DNA of 64,000 nt, taken from positions 1,302,001 to 1,366,000 of the forward strand of contig NZ_VIGB01000003.1 in NCBI RefSeq assembly GCF_006636205.1, given 5' to 3'. Shown here one piece after another: positions 1 to 8,141 of the stretch. The stretch's first letter is position 1. Each line of letters starts with the position of its first letter. This DNA is from Kitasatospora acidiphila (lineage in GTDB: Bacteria > Actinomycetota > Actinomycetes > Streptomycetales > Streptomycetaceae). Below the pieces are notes generated by a model that was not told the DNA's origin, ran no database searches, and was given only the letters and a program-made list of their open reading frames with translations. A program made the translations under genes and the position numbers.

Positions 1-2
1 GC

Positions 3-434
3 GGCACACTCTCGCAGGACCAGCTCGACGACCTCTTCGGTGGACCGGGCGCCGGCTCGGCAGAGTGGCTCGGCGAGCAGCTTCTGCGGTCCTCTCTGAC
101 CCGCACAGCTGCCGGCGCCGCGCTGCGGATCGCCGCCCATGCCGATGATCAGCGACTCGCTCCCGGGCAGTTGATCGGCCATGCACTACACGCCCTCGAC
201 CCGCTCGACGACATCCGCGCCCGCTGGGGCAAGGCCGGCTCGCCTCCCCAGCCGCAGCCGCTGCCGGATCAGTCGGCTCGCGTCAGCGCCGCGCTGACAC
301 GCAGCCCGCAAGGACGGCCCAGCCACCGCAGGCTTCCCGCTCCGCAGACCGACCTCAAGAGGCCAGTTAGAGCCGCCCAGTCGGCCCCGCTGCGGCCGCA
401 TGGCTCACCCCTTCCAGGTCCCCGCCGACCATAA
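3..434 (+). CDS. Unrecognised protein, 5' end cut by the window edge
   Basis: An open frame enters from the left edge and runs to a TAA just before an IS256 remnant. The readable part begins with an acidic, helix-forming stretch and then a region reading IGHALHALDPLDDIRARW. The last 60 or so residues are Pro/Arg/Gln-rich and low complexity, so the true gene may have been cut and fused to noncoding sequence by the adjacent insertion-sequence debris. I do not recognise a family. No start codon is visible apart from an internal TTG at 171. It could equally be a truncated gene fragment. Confidence 0.35.
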   Translation, partial: GTLSQDQLDDLFGGPGAGSAEWLGEQLLRSSLTRTAAGAALRIAAHADDQRLAPGQLIGHALHALDPLDDIRARWGKAGSPPQPQPLPDQSARVSAALTRSPQGRPSHRRLPAPQTDLKRPVRAAQSAPLRPHGSPLPGPRRP

Positions 435-439
435 GGACG

Positions 440-625
440 ATGGTGTACTCCACGAACATGATCGAGTCGATCAACTCCGGGCTGCGGAAGGCCACCGCAA
501 CCGCGGCCACTTCCCGCCCGAACAGGCCGCATTGAAGGTGCTCTACCTCGCGGCCCCGGAACTGATCATCCCCAAGGCGCGCGACGCCAACCACGTCGCC
601 GCACCGTGGAAGGGGACGCTGAACC
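440..625 (+). pseudogene. IS256-family (Mutator-type) transposase C-terminal remnant, frameshifted
   Basis: The translation reads VYSTNMIESINSGLRKAT and then, after a one-base frame change near 495, RNRGHFPPEQAALKVLYLA, followed by a W-K-x-x-L-N block. This order (STNxIES, then RGHFP, then LxxLYLA) is typical of the C-terminus of IS256-family transposases. The N-terminal catalytic part, terminal inverted repeats and a start codon are all absent. The fragment runs directly into an IS110-type fragment at about 626, so two insertion-sequence remnants are joined here. Confidence 0.7.
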
Positions 626-736
626 AACGCCGCCCTGCGCCAGCTCGTCGGCATTCTGCACGGCTGGCTCAAGACCGGCACGATGTACGACGATGCGACC
701 GCCTGGTCGCATCACTCCCAGGTACTCGCTGCTTGA
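626..736 (+). pseudogene. IS110-family transposase C-terminal remnant
   Basis: Thirty-six residues ending at a TGA read NAALRQLVGILHGWLKTGT, then MYDDATAW. This matches the extreme C-terminus of IS110-type (DEDD) transposases, which usually read NRLVGILHGCL..(T)xYDEATAW. A few residues before LVGILHG appear to be missing. The fragment abuts the IS256 remnant on the left and ends 10 bases before the DUF4241 gene on the opposite strand. It has no catalytic residues and is certainly inactive. Confidence 0.65.
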
Positions 737-745
737 TGCCCTGGC

Positions 746-2068
746 TCATGAAGTCAACGGTTCCATATAGCCGACTTCGAAACGGTCCGCCACTACGACC
801 GCCGTGACCTCGCCTGTGTCGTCACGTCCCACCCAGACCGGGTAGACGCCGTCTCCGCCCAACATGAAGGTGACCATCTCGGCCCCGGTGACGTCATTGG
901 TCACCTTGCTGTAGCCGCCATCGATGTCGTGGATGTCGTCACCACCGCCGGAGGTAAGGTCCCGCATGTAGCGGCGGCCCAGTTCGGTTCGAGCAGCGAG
1001 GTCGACGAAGCAGCCTGTGGCGGAGTCGACGCCGAAGCCGAAGTACTGGCCGTCACGCAGCAGCCTCACGTCCATGCCTGGCGGGACTGCCATCGTCCAG
1101 CAAGCGGTCGGCTTCTGGCTCACCACCAGACGCACGGCAAACGTGTCGCGGGCGGCGAAGCGGTCGCCGAACATCTCGCCCTCGTAGCTGGCACCGGTCT
1201 CCTGCACCGGATAGACGCCGGGCGGAACTTCGATCACCAGCGGCTCACCCTCCGTGCCGTTGGGCAGGTACGAGGGATCGCAGACCGCCAGCTTGCCTGC
1301 TGGCAAGGCGATCTCAGTCACCGTTCTCACCGGCTCGATGGTGAGCGGCTCCGACCGATACTGATGCGTGAACCTGAACCCTGGAGTGAACAACTCCTCG
1401 GGCCAGGGCGCAGCCGCCGGCACCGGCGGCTGCCAGCCGAAGGGCCCTGCGGCACCAGTGGCCGGCTGTGGTGCGATGTCAGATGTCTCCTCGACGAGCT
1501 TGAATGTTCCCTTCAACCCGAACTGGGGTGCCGCCAGCAGGTGTGCCCAGCGCCCGAATTCCGGAAGCGGCAGCCACCACCGGTCACGCGGCAGGTCGAC
1601 CAGCGTATGCCTTGAGCCGCCGCCGCGCCCGCGTGGGTACAGGCCTTGGCTGTTTTTCCCGTCCGGATACAAGTCGACGGTCCGTCTCAAGGCTTCGTCA
1701 GCGAGATCGGGGAGATCCTCCTGCTCGTATCGCCACTCGGCCAGGTGGCGCAGGAACAGCCTGCCCGGCTCCAGCTTGCGCAGGTCGGCTTCGAACGCCC
1801 GGCGGCCCAAGCCGTCGAACTGCCAAATGCCCAGGTAGTGGTCAGCCCAGGCAACATGCAGCACAGCAACGGGAAGCTCTTGCCCCAGGGCGGCGAGCAC
1901 GACGGCGTACGGCTCGCCTACCGCGTCTCGCCGGGCGGCTTCCCCTCGGGGGATTGGACGGACTGTCGAACGAGTCGAGGGATCCCACCCGTCGCCGTAG
2001 AACGCTTCGACGAGCACGTCGCTGTGCACCTCAGTCATCTCTGCCTTCCATCGAGTCATCTGCTCCAC
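746..2068 (-). CDS. DUF4241 domain protein
   Basis: A 440-residue protein whose C-terminal third (about residues 250-435) has the DUF4241 pattern: LPAGKLAVCDP, a PPGVYPV segment, a W-TMAVPPG segment, then DGQYFGFGVDSATGCFVD. The function of DUF4241 is not established. The N-terminal 240 residues are Trp- and Arg-rich and unrecognised. No signal peptide or membrane segment is evident, so a cytoplasmic location is likely. The longest start is GTG at 2068, but ATG codons 4 and 11 (MTEVHSDVL) are equally plausible. The gene stands alone, facing left next to insertion-sequence debris. Confidence 0.85.
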   Translation of the reverse strand: MEQMTRWKAEMTEVHSDVLVEAFYGDGWDPSTRSTVRPIPRGEAARRDAVGEPYAVVLAALGQELPVAVLHVAWADHYLGIWQFDGLGRRAFEADLRKLEPGRLFLRHLAEWRYEQEDLPDLADEALRRTVDLYPDGKNSQGLYPRGRGGGSRHTLVDLPRDRWWLPLPEFGRWAHLLAAPQFGLKGTFKLVEETSDIAPQPATGAAGPFGWQPPVPAAAPWPEELFTPGFRFTHQYRSEPLTIEPVRTVTEIALPAGKLAVCDPSYLPNGTEGEPLVIEVPPGVYPVQETGASYEGEMFGDRFAARDTFAVRLVVSQKPTACWTMAVPPGMDVRLLRDGQYFGFGVDSATGCFVDLAARTELGRRYMRDLTSGGGDDIHDIDGGYSKVTNDVTGAEMVTFMLGGDGVYPVWVGRDDTGEVTAVVVADRFEVGYMEPLTS

Positions 2069-2341
2069 GGATCACCCTAGAGATCGAGTCCGACACGGGA
2101 TCTCCCGGTGGCGAGCCGGACCGGAAGCCCGATGGCAATTCGCCTGGGCTGCGATAGCGAGTCGCCCATCCGTGCGGCGAGGTGACCGCTTGTCCAATCT
2201 GGCCTCACCACTCGCTGTTTGACACCCGAGCCCGTGGGAGGTCTGTCGAGAGGGGGCTTGTACCTCCTTTTTCCGGCCAGGCCAAATCGCGGATTATCCG
2301 GACTCTTCTCCCCGGCAGCCGCACGAACCGAGAGGGCTGTC

Positions 2342-3628
2342 ATGCCTGCGTATGCCCCGGTCCACCGGGCGCCTGCCCGCGCACCGCCGATGCCGCACGA
2401 CCGAAGGACCCCTTCCTTGCGCACCACCCCCGCCGCCTCCGGCCCGGCCCAGGACAGCAGCTACCGGGCTGTCCTGGGCACCCGCCACGTCGCCCGCCTG
2501 CTGGGCGGCACCCTGATCGGCCGGCTTCCCACCGGCATGGCGCCGATCGCGATCCTGCTGCTGGTGCGGACTGAGCACGGCTCGCTCGCCCTGGCCGGAC
2601 TGCTCGGTGCCCTGCACGGGCTCGCCGCCGCGGTCGGCCAGCCGCTGCTCGCACGCCTGGTCGACCGCCAAGGCCAGACCCGCGTCCTGGTCGCCTCCAC
2701 GCTCATCGCCAGCGCCGGGTTCCTGCTGCTTCCGTGCACCGGGCCGGTGCGCCACCCGGTGCTCGCCGCGCTGACCGTCCTGGCCGCCGGGCTGGCGACG
2801 CCGCCACTGGAGGCCGGCCTGCGCGCCCTGTGGCCGGTGCTGCTGCCCGACCCCGAACGCCGACGCACCGCTCTCGCCCTGGACAGCAGCTCCCAAGGCC
2901 TGGTCTTCATCGCCGGCCCCCTGCTGGCCACCAGCGCCTCGGCCATCATCGGTGCCCACGGCGCCCTCGTGGCGACCGCGGCGCTCGGCCTGCTCGGCTC
3001 CGGGATCGTCGCCTCCACCGCACCCTCACGGTCCTGGGTGCCGACCGCCGCTGCGGGCCCGGCGCACTGGCTGGGCCCGCTGCGTGTCTCGGGCCTGCGT
3101 GTCCTGTTCGCCGCGCTGTGCGGGACCGGAGTCGCCCTCGGCGCGGTGAACGTGCTCGCGCTGGCCGCTGCCGAGCGCCACCACGCCGGGTGGCTGGCCG
3201 GGGTGATGCCCGCCGCGCTGTCCGTCGGCAGCATGCTCGGCGGCCTGGCCTACGGCCGACGCGCCTGGGCCGGCGCCCCGGCCCGGCACCTGGTGGCCGC
3301 CTCGCTCGGCTTCGCCGCCGGGTGGCTACCGCTGCTGAACGACCCGGTGCCCGCCGTCGCCGCCCTGGTCGCCGTGCTGCCCGGCACCTTCCTCGCCCCG
3401 CTGCTGACCGCCGCGTTCGTGACTGTCGAACGCCTCGCCCCCGACGGCGAGACGACCGAGGCATGCGCCTGGCTCATCGCTTCCATCGGCGTCGGCCAAG
3501 CCGCCGGCACCGGCCTCGCCTCCCTCGCGAACTCGGGCGGGCCGCTGCTCGTCGCCCTCGTCCCGCTCGCCGGGGCCTACGCCGCGCTGTGGCTGCTGCG
3601 GCGCTTCAACGACCACCTCCGTGCCTGA
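2342..3628 (+). CDS. Major facilitator superfamily transporter
   Basis: A 428-residue hydrophobic protein with roughly twelve predicted transmembrane helices in two halves, the layout of MFS exporters. The cytoplasmic loop after helix 2 reads ARLVDRQGQTRVL, matching the MFS loop motif G-x-x-x-D-(R/K)-x-G-(R/K). The ATG at 2342 is chosen because GAGAGG precedes it at good spacing; a GTG/ATG further upstream would add an odd basic leader. A 45-residue polar N-terminus precedes the first helix. Substrate is unknown; family members in Streptomyces often export drugs or small metabolites. The HAD hydrolase gene begins 34 bases downstream and is probably cotranscribed. Confidence 0.85.
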   Translation: MPAYAPVHRAPARAPPMPHDRRTPSLRTTPAASGPAQDSSYRAVLGTRHVARLLGGTLIGRLPTGMAPIAILLLVRTEHGSLALAGLLGALHGLAAAVGQPLLARLVDRQGQTRVLVASTLIASAGFLLLPCTGPVRHPVLAALTVLAAGLATPPLEAGLRALWPVLLPDPERRRTALALDSSSQGLVFIAGPLLATSASAIIGAHGALVATAALGLLGSGIVASTAPSRSWVPTAAAGPAHWLGPLRVSGLRVLFAALCGTGVALGAVNVLALAAAERHHAGWLAGVMPAALSVGSMLGGLAYGRRAWAGAPARHLVAASLGFAAGWLPLLNDPVPAVAALVAVLPGTFLAPLLTAAFVTVERLAPDGETTEACAWLIASIGVGQAAGTGLASLANSGGPLLVALVPLAGAYAALWLLRRFNDHLRA

Positions 3629-3662
3629 CCACCCCCACACCAGCTCAGCTGAAAGAACCGCC

Positions 3663-4367
3663 ATGAACACCACCTTCGCCACCGCAACCTCCCGCTCCGC
3701 CATGCATGTTGTGTGGGACTGGAACGGCACGGTCAAGGACGACCTCGACGACCACGTCAACGCGCTGAACGCGACGCTACCCGCCCTCGGCGGCGACCTC
3801 GTCGACCGGGAGACCTACCGGGCCAAGCACACCGTGCCGATCCCCGCCTTCTACGCCCGCCTGCTGGGACGCGAGATCACCGAGCAGGAGTGGCTGGCCA
3901 GCGACGGCGCGTTCCTGGACCACCTGCGCGCCCAGCCCGTCCGGATCCGGGACGGCGCCGTCGAGTTGATGACGGCCCTTCACGAGGCCGGGCACACCCA
4001 GTCGCTGCTGTCGCTGTGCCCGCACGACACCCTGCTGCGCGAGGTCGAAGAAGCCGGGATCGGCTACTTCTTCAACCGTGTCGAGGGGCGCACCGGCCCG
4101 TCCGGCGGCACCAAGGCCGCCCCGCTGGCCACCCACCTGGACGCGCTCGGCCTCACCGGCCAGGGCCACCGGGTGCTGCTGGTGGGCGATGCCCTCGACG
4201 ACGCCGACGCCGCCCACGCCAACGGAGCTACGGCTGTGCTGCACACCGGCGGCCTCCACCACCCCACCAAGCTCGCCGCCGCCGGCCACCCCCTCGCCGA
4301 CACGCTCGCCGAGGCCGTCGCACTCGGATCGCGCCTCGTCGCCGACACCCATCTGGTCTGCGTCTAG
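3663..4367 (+). CDS. HAD-superfamily hydrolase, phosphoglycolate-phosphatase-like
   Basis: A 234-residue HAD protein. Motif I is VWDWNGT, with the nucleophile Asp at residue 19, but the usual second Asp (DxD) is Asn21. Motif II lies near SLLSLCP, and motif IV is VLLVGDALDD. The helical cap between residues 30 and 100 resembles the phosphoglycolate phosphatase/phosphonatase group. The reaction is probably phosphate-ester hydrolysis in the cytoplasm; the substrate is unknown. The ATG at 3663 is preceded by GAAAG, and an upstream GTG at 3621 would overlap the MFS gene. DxN in motif I occurs in some subfamilies but can mean weak or specialised activity. Confidence 0.85.
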   Translation: MNTTFATATSRSAMHVVWDWNGTVKDDLDDHVNALNATLPALGGDLVDRETYRAKHTVPIPAFYARLLGREITEQEWLASDGAFLDHLRAQPVRIRDGAVELMTALHEAGHTQSLLSLCPHDTLLREVEEAGIGYFFNRVEGRTGPSGGTKAAPLATHLDALGLTGQGHRVLLVGDALDDADAAHANGATAVLHTGGLHHPTKLAAAGHPLADTLAEAVALGSRLVADTHLVCV

Positions 4368-4438
4368 CACGAATTGGCGTCCGGACCAAACCGCCGTATC
4401 TGCGGATCCTCTTCCCATCCGACCTCTGGAGTTCGCCC

Positions 4439-5068
4439 GTGACCTGCCGAAGAAGACCAGCTTCGCTGCCGCCCTTCCTGTCCGCCCGAACCACCTGGAT
4501 GTGCCATGTCCGCCCCGACCGCCGGTGCCCCGAGCCCGACCCAATCCGTATCCCCGACGCGGACCTCGACGACCTCGTCAGCACCCTCGCGAAGACCATC
4601 GCCGAGGTCCGCCAGCACGGTATCCTCCTCGACCGCCTCGGCGCCGACTCCACCGCGCACGGCACGGAATCCCCCGAGGCCGAACCCGACGGCCCGGCCT
4701 CGGTGTTCATCCTCGCTATGGGCGGCGCGGAGTACGCCGCCGAGCTGGCCGCGCTCGGCAACTGGGTCACCCACATCCTCCTGCCGACCTACGGCCGGGA
4801 GATCAGCTCCACCCGCCCCTGGTGCTCGCGCTGGTATGAGCACCAGGAGGCCGTCGCCCGCCTCCACGGGCTGTGGCTCGCCTGGCAGCAGCTGACCGAC
4901 GCGGAGGCCGGCCTCACCGGCCCCTCGACGTGGCACCGCGACCACCTCGACCACGCGCTCCTCCAACTGCGAGCCCCGGACGGTCCGTTCGCCGCGTGCA
5001 CCACCAGCCCGGCCCGGCCCAACCACCGCGTCCTGAGCACGCCCGACCGGCTGGGACTGGCCGCATGA
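4439..5068 (+). CDS. DUF4913 family protein
   Basis: A 209-residue protein whose C-terminal half matches DUF4913: WVTHILLPTYGREI, WCSRWYEHQEAVARLHGLW, then TWHRDHLDHALLQL and DGPFAAC. This family is common on actinobacterial plasmids and integrative elements; its role is unknown. The GTG at 4439 is preceded by TGGAG and is preferred, but an ATG at 4499 is possible. The first 60 residues are basic and look less conserved. The stop codon overlaps the start of a 34-codon frame (ATGA), and that in turn overlaps the next gene, which suggests translational coupling. Confidence 0.75.
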   Translation: MTCRRRPASLPPFLSARTTWMCHVRPDRRCPEPDPIRIPDADLDDLVSTLAKTIAEVRQHGILLDRLGADSTAHGTESPEAEPDGPASVFILAMGGAEYAAELAALGNWVTHILLPTYGREISSTRPWCSRWYEHQEAVARLHGLWLAWQQLTDAEAGLTGPSTWHRDHLDHALLQLRAPDGPFAACTTSPARPNHRVLSTPDRLGLAA

Positions 5069-5169
5069 CGAACGTCCTCTTCCATCACGGTGTCCTGGCG
5101 GCAGGCCTTGTCCCGACCGCTGCCGACATCCCCGTCAACTCCCCGCAGTCCCTGGGAAGGTCACTGTGA
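5065..5169 (+). CDS. 34-residue coupled small protein
   Basis: The frame starts at an ATG that overlaps the DUF4913 stop by four bases (ATGA) and ends at a TGA that overlaps the GTG of the next gene by four bases (GTGA). It fills the 97-base gap between the two genes exactly. The product begins MTNVLFHHGVLAAGL and has a short hydrophobic stretch followed by a polar tail. It is either a microprotein or a coupling device that carries ribosomes across to the RelE-like gene. No homology is recognised. Confidence 0.45.
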   Translation: MTNVLFHHGVLAAGLVPTAADIPVNSPQSLGRSL

Positions 5170-5681
5170 GCCGCGCCAAGTTCGCCTTCGCCGCGCACCC
5201 CGACGCCATCGCCGACCTTCGCCAACTCCCCGAGCCCATACGGGACCAGGCCCTGCTGCACCTGCAGGACCTGGTCCACGGCGAGCGCGTCGCAAGCCGC
5301 CTCGACGGGCGCCTGGAGGGCTTCCACAAGATCGTCCTCGGCGCTGGAACTGACTTGGCCAGCCACCGCCTGGTGGTGCAGTTCCGCGACGCCCCACCCA
5401 CCTCCACGCACCCCCGCGAGGTCTACCTCGTCGCCGCCGGCCCCCGGCTCGACTACGCGGTCTACCGCTCCGCCCAGAACCGCCTGGGCCGCACCGGGCT
5501 CACCCTGACCGACGACATGGACCCGGAACAGGAAGCCCGCATCCGGGCAACCCAAGAAGCCCGCGTCCGGGCAGCCCGCGCCCGCTCCGCGAGCTACCCG
5601 CAGAACCGCAGCCCCGCCGGCACCACCTACACCACCACCTCGCCCGGCTTCGCCCTTACCACTGCCCGAAAGGCCCGCTGA
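5166..5681 (+). CDS. RelE/ParE-like fold protein
   Basis: A 171-residue protein. Residues 1-115 have the layout of RelE/ParE toxins: an N-terminal AAHPDAIADLRQLPEPIRDQ helix pair, then strands GFHKIVLG, HRLVVQF and REVYLVAAG, and a YAVYRSAQNRLG tail. No obvious antitoxin is adjacent, so it may not act as a toxin; RelE-like proteins without partners occur on actinobacterial elements. The last 50 residues are Ala/Arg/Thr-rich and likely disordered, ending in ARKAR. The GTG start sits behind GGAAGG and overlaps the 34-codon frame before it. Its stop overlaps the next start (TGATG). Confidence 0.75.
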   Translation: MSRAKFAFAAHPDAIADLRQLPEPIRDQALLHLQDLVHGERVASRLDGRLEGFHKIVLGAGTDLASHRLVVQFRDAPPTSTHPREVYLVAAGPRLDYAVYRSAQNRLGRTGLTLTDDMDPEQEARIRATQEARVRAARARSASYPQNRSPAGTTYTTTSPGFALTTARKAR

Positions 5682-6337
5682 TGACCACCACCGCCACGCC
5701 CAGCCGCTCCGACCTGGCCGGTTGGCTCACCGACGCCGCCCAGGCCGTCGCCGCCATCCTCACCGCCGAATACTCCACCCCGGCCACCCGCTCCTACCTC
5801 CACCCCGTACTCGGTCCGCTCGCCGCCGGACCCCGCGTAGTCGCCGAGCTGAACCTCCGGCTGGAGAACCTGCTCGACGAGCCACTGCCGGCCACCCCCG
5901 TCGGCCTGTTCACCCTCGCCTCCTACGCCTCCGCCCTGGGCTGGCTGACCGAGTCCCTCGCCGAACTCACCACGGCCGTGGACGCGATCTGCACCCGCGC
6001 GGGCATCCCCGTCCTGAAGCCCGGCGAGGCTGTACTCAGCCCGGACGAGGACGACGAGGGCTTCGACTACGCCTTCAGCGCCCTGGAGTTGGCCGCGATC
6101 CGCAGCGCCGCCGAGGCGGCCGGGATGACGCCCGGCGCCTACATCGAGCTTCTCGCCGACGCCCTGCGGGCCGCCGCTGCCATCACCGACGCCTGCATGG
6201 AGATCAGCAGCGGCCTGATCGAGGACGCCCAGGACATCCTCGCCGAGGCCACGAGCGACGTCCGGATCGGCGACGGCCCCGGGAGCCTGCCCACCCTGAT
6301 CCGCTCCCTGCTGGCCCGCATGGAGGCAGCCGAGTGA
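5681..6337 (+). CDS. Hypothetical all-helical protein
   Basis: A 218-residue, Ala/Leu-rich, acidic and probably entirely alpha-helical protein. It has no signal peptide, and its hydrophobic stretches look like helix faces rather than membrane spans. A cluster reading SPDEDDEGFDYAF lies near residue 125. I do not recognise the family. The start ATG shares one base with the stop of the RelE-like gene (TGATG), and its own stop overlaps the GTG of the following gene (GTGA), so it sits inside a translationally coupled chain. Confidence 0.85.
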   Translation: MTTTATPSRSDLAGWLTDAAQAVAAILTAEYSTPATRSYLHPVLGPLAAGPRVVAELNLRLENLLDEPLPATPVGLFTLASYASALGWLTESLAELTTAVDAICTRAGIPVLKPGEAVLSPDEDDEGFDYAFSALELAAIRSAAEAAGMTPGAYIELLADALRAAAAITDACMEISSGLIEDAQDILAEATSDVRIGDGPGSLPTLIRSLLARMEAAE

Positions 6338-7191
6338 ACCCCCACGACCCGCATAAACGCCCCGGCGCCCACCGCGTCTACTCCTGGCTCGGTGCCGAGG
6401 ATCCCCGCGCACTATCCGCCAACCACCCACCCGACAGCCCGAGTTACCACCTCGCCCGAACAGTCGCCACCGCCGCACGGGACGTCGACCTCCTCCACCG
6501 TGACCTCACGATCCGAATCCAGCGCGTGATCGAGCCGCCGGAGCCAATCGCCCGTGAAGACCACCCCACCATGCGCGAGGTGACCAGCGTCATCCAATCC
6601 GCCGGCTTCCAGATCGAGTTGATCGCCACCCGGCTCGGCGCGGCACACGAGCAGCTCACCCGCGCGATCTACGCCTACGAGCAGCGTGCTGAAGCAGGAC
6701 CACTGCCGCCAGAGCCCGTCCGCAGGCACGGACGGGACAACACTCCCGTCGCAGGCGACCAGTCGGCGGATGCCGGGTTCGCCCCGCTCAGCACCGCAGC
6801 CAGGGACGATCCGAAGGGCTTCGACCGACGGGCGTTGCAGGAGATCAAGCGCGGCGATCTCTGGCTCCAGGAGGACCCAGTCAGCGGCGAGAAGTTCCTC
6901 ACCTACGGCAGTGGCATGGGCGCCGACCCATTCCCGGAGACGGTTGCGGATCTGATCGCGGACGGCCTCGTCATCGCCGACACCAACCCTGCTCCGCACC
7001 AACCAGGCCGCCTGCTCTCGCTGACACCACAAGGCGAGGACGCCCTCGCCGCCCTCGAAGCCTCGTACGCCGCCGACCGCCGGCGAGTTCTCTCGGCGCT
7101 CCACCGCAGCCCCGCCCCCGCCCCGCGCATCGCACCCGTACCGAGCGCTGCCACGGCGCCCCTGCCCACGCTTCCTTCCCGCACCCGCTGA
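6334..7191 (+). CDS. Hypothetical protein, possible winged-helix C-terminal part
   Basis: A 285-residue protein starting at a GTG that overlaps the previous stop by four bases. Residues 25-115 are helical and contain repeated LHRDLTIRIQRVI and LGAAHEQLTRAIY patterns suggestive of a coiled coil. Around residues 185-240 there is a stretch reading VADLIADGLVIADT, then RLLSLTPQGEDALAALE, which resembles the wing and recognition region of winged-helix regulators. A Pro/Ala-rich tail ends in LPSRTR. Function is unknown; DNA binding is an inference from the short C-terminal resemblance only. Confidence 0.8.
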   Translation: MNPHDPHKRPGAHRVYSWLGAEDPRALSANHPPDSPSYHLARTVATAARDVDLLHRDLTIRIQRVIEPPEPIAREDHPTMREVTSVIQSAGFQIELIATRLGAAHEQLTRAIYAYEQRAEAGPLPPEPVRRHGRDNTPVAGDQSADAGFAPLSTAARDDPKGFDRRALQEIKRGDLWLQEDPVSGEKFLTYGSGMGADPFPETVADLIADGLVIADTNPAPHQPGRLLSLTPQGEDALAALEASYAADRRRVLSALHRSPAPAPRIAPVPSAATAPLPTLPSRTR

Positions 7192-7208
7192 TCTCCGGAG
7201 AAACGATC

Positions 7209-8024
7209 ATGACCGTCCAGCTTGCCACCACCACCTCCGCCGCGATCACCGTCGCCGATCCGCAACGCGTCGAAGACGTCCTGCGCCGGCTCTCCCCGAG
7301 GTGGACCACCCAGGTCGTCCACACCATCGCCAAGTACGGCCCGGAGATGCGGGTGCGCGACCTCACCCAGCACCTCCCGTCGGTCGGTCAGCCGTTCGTG
7401 AGCAAGCGCCTGGCCACCATGCATGCGGCCGGCCTGGTGGTGCGCGACGCCGAGTTCGACCGCACGGCCCCCTACCGCCTCACCCGACAGGCACTCACTC
7501 TCGGTCCCGTGTACCGGTCGCTGGCGCAGTGGTCCGCAGAGAACGTCGCCCAGGGCCGCTGGGGGCGGGAGGACCGGATCGAGGACGCTCTGCGCCGCCT
7601 GCAGCCGCTCAACACCACCAAGGTCGTCCAACTGCTCTCCGAGGAAGGCGCCACGCGCTTCACCCGTCTCGCCGAAGCTGTCGGCGTCAAGGAGCAACTG
7701 ATGGTGCCCCGACTCACACAGCTCCAGGCCGACGGCCTGGTCACCCGCACCGGCCCCCGGCACGGCGATCCGTACACCCTCACCGAGGCCGGACGCGCGC
7801 TCGGCCCGGTCTACGCGGCGATCCAGCGCTGGGACAACCGCCACTCGCCCTCACCTACAGCCCCGGTGCCGACCGCTGTCCGCACCCTCACCGACCCGGC
7901 CGTTGCCCGCACAGCAGCAGCCCTGCGCCGAACCGCGGTGCCGACCGCGCTGTTCAGCCACGCGCAGCAGCCCCGGATACCCGTGGCCGTCGTGACCGCC
8001 TCCGGCCCCGCTCGCGGCCGATGA
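7209..8024 (+). CDS. Tandem HxlR-like winged-helix DNA-binding protein
   Basis: A 271-residue protein with two copies of the same module. The first (about residues 17-100) reads LRRLSPRWTTQVVHTIAKYG, then RVRDLTQHLP, FVSKRLATMHAAGLVVR and YRLTRQALTLGPVYRSLAQW. The second (about 122-205) reads RRLQPLNTTKVVQLL, FTRLAEAV, MVPRLTQLQADGLVTR and YTLTEAGRALGPVYAAIQRW. HxlR/MarR-like regulators usually carry one such domain and dimerise; here both halves are on one chain. The conserved N-terminal Cys of HxlR sensors is absent. The C-terminal 60 residues are Pro/Ala/Thr-rich. The gene follows its neighbour by 17 bases, with GGAGAAAC as ribosome-binding site. Confidence 0.85.
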   Translation: MTVQLATTTSAAITVADPQRVEDVLRRLSPRWTTQVVHTIAKYGPEMRVRDLTQHLPSVGQPFVSKRLATMHAAGLVVRDAEFDRTAPYRLTRQALTLGPVYRSLAQWSAENVAQGRWGREDRIEDALRRLQPLNTTKVVQLLSEEGATRFTRLAEAVGVKEQLMVPRLTQLQADGLVTRTGPRHGDPYTLTEAGRALGPVYAAIQRWDNRHSPSPTAPVPTAVRTLTDPAVARTAAALRRTAVPTALFSHAQQPRIPVAVVTASGPARGR

Positions 8025-8141
8025 CCCCCGTGGCTCCCCAGCACAGACCCGCGCCCTATCCCCGCCCCGGGCCCGCGCACCGACTCCGTTTCGCCGCGCA
8101 CGGTGTGCGGGCCCGCTCCCCACCAAATCAAGGAGCCCGCG

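Noticed and set aside
5166..5681. Complete toxin-antitoxin pair
   Set aside because: No antitoxin-like gene is adjacent; the neighbours are a 34-codon frame and a 218-residue helical protein unlike known antitoxins.
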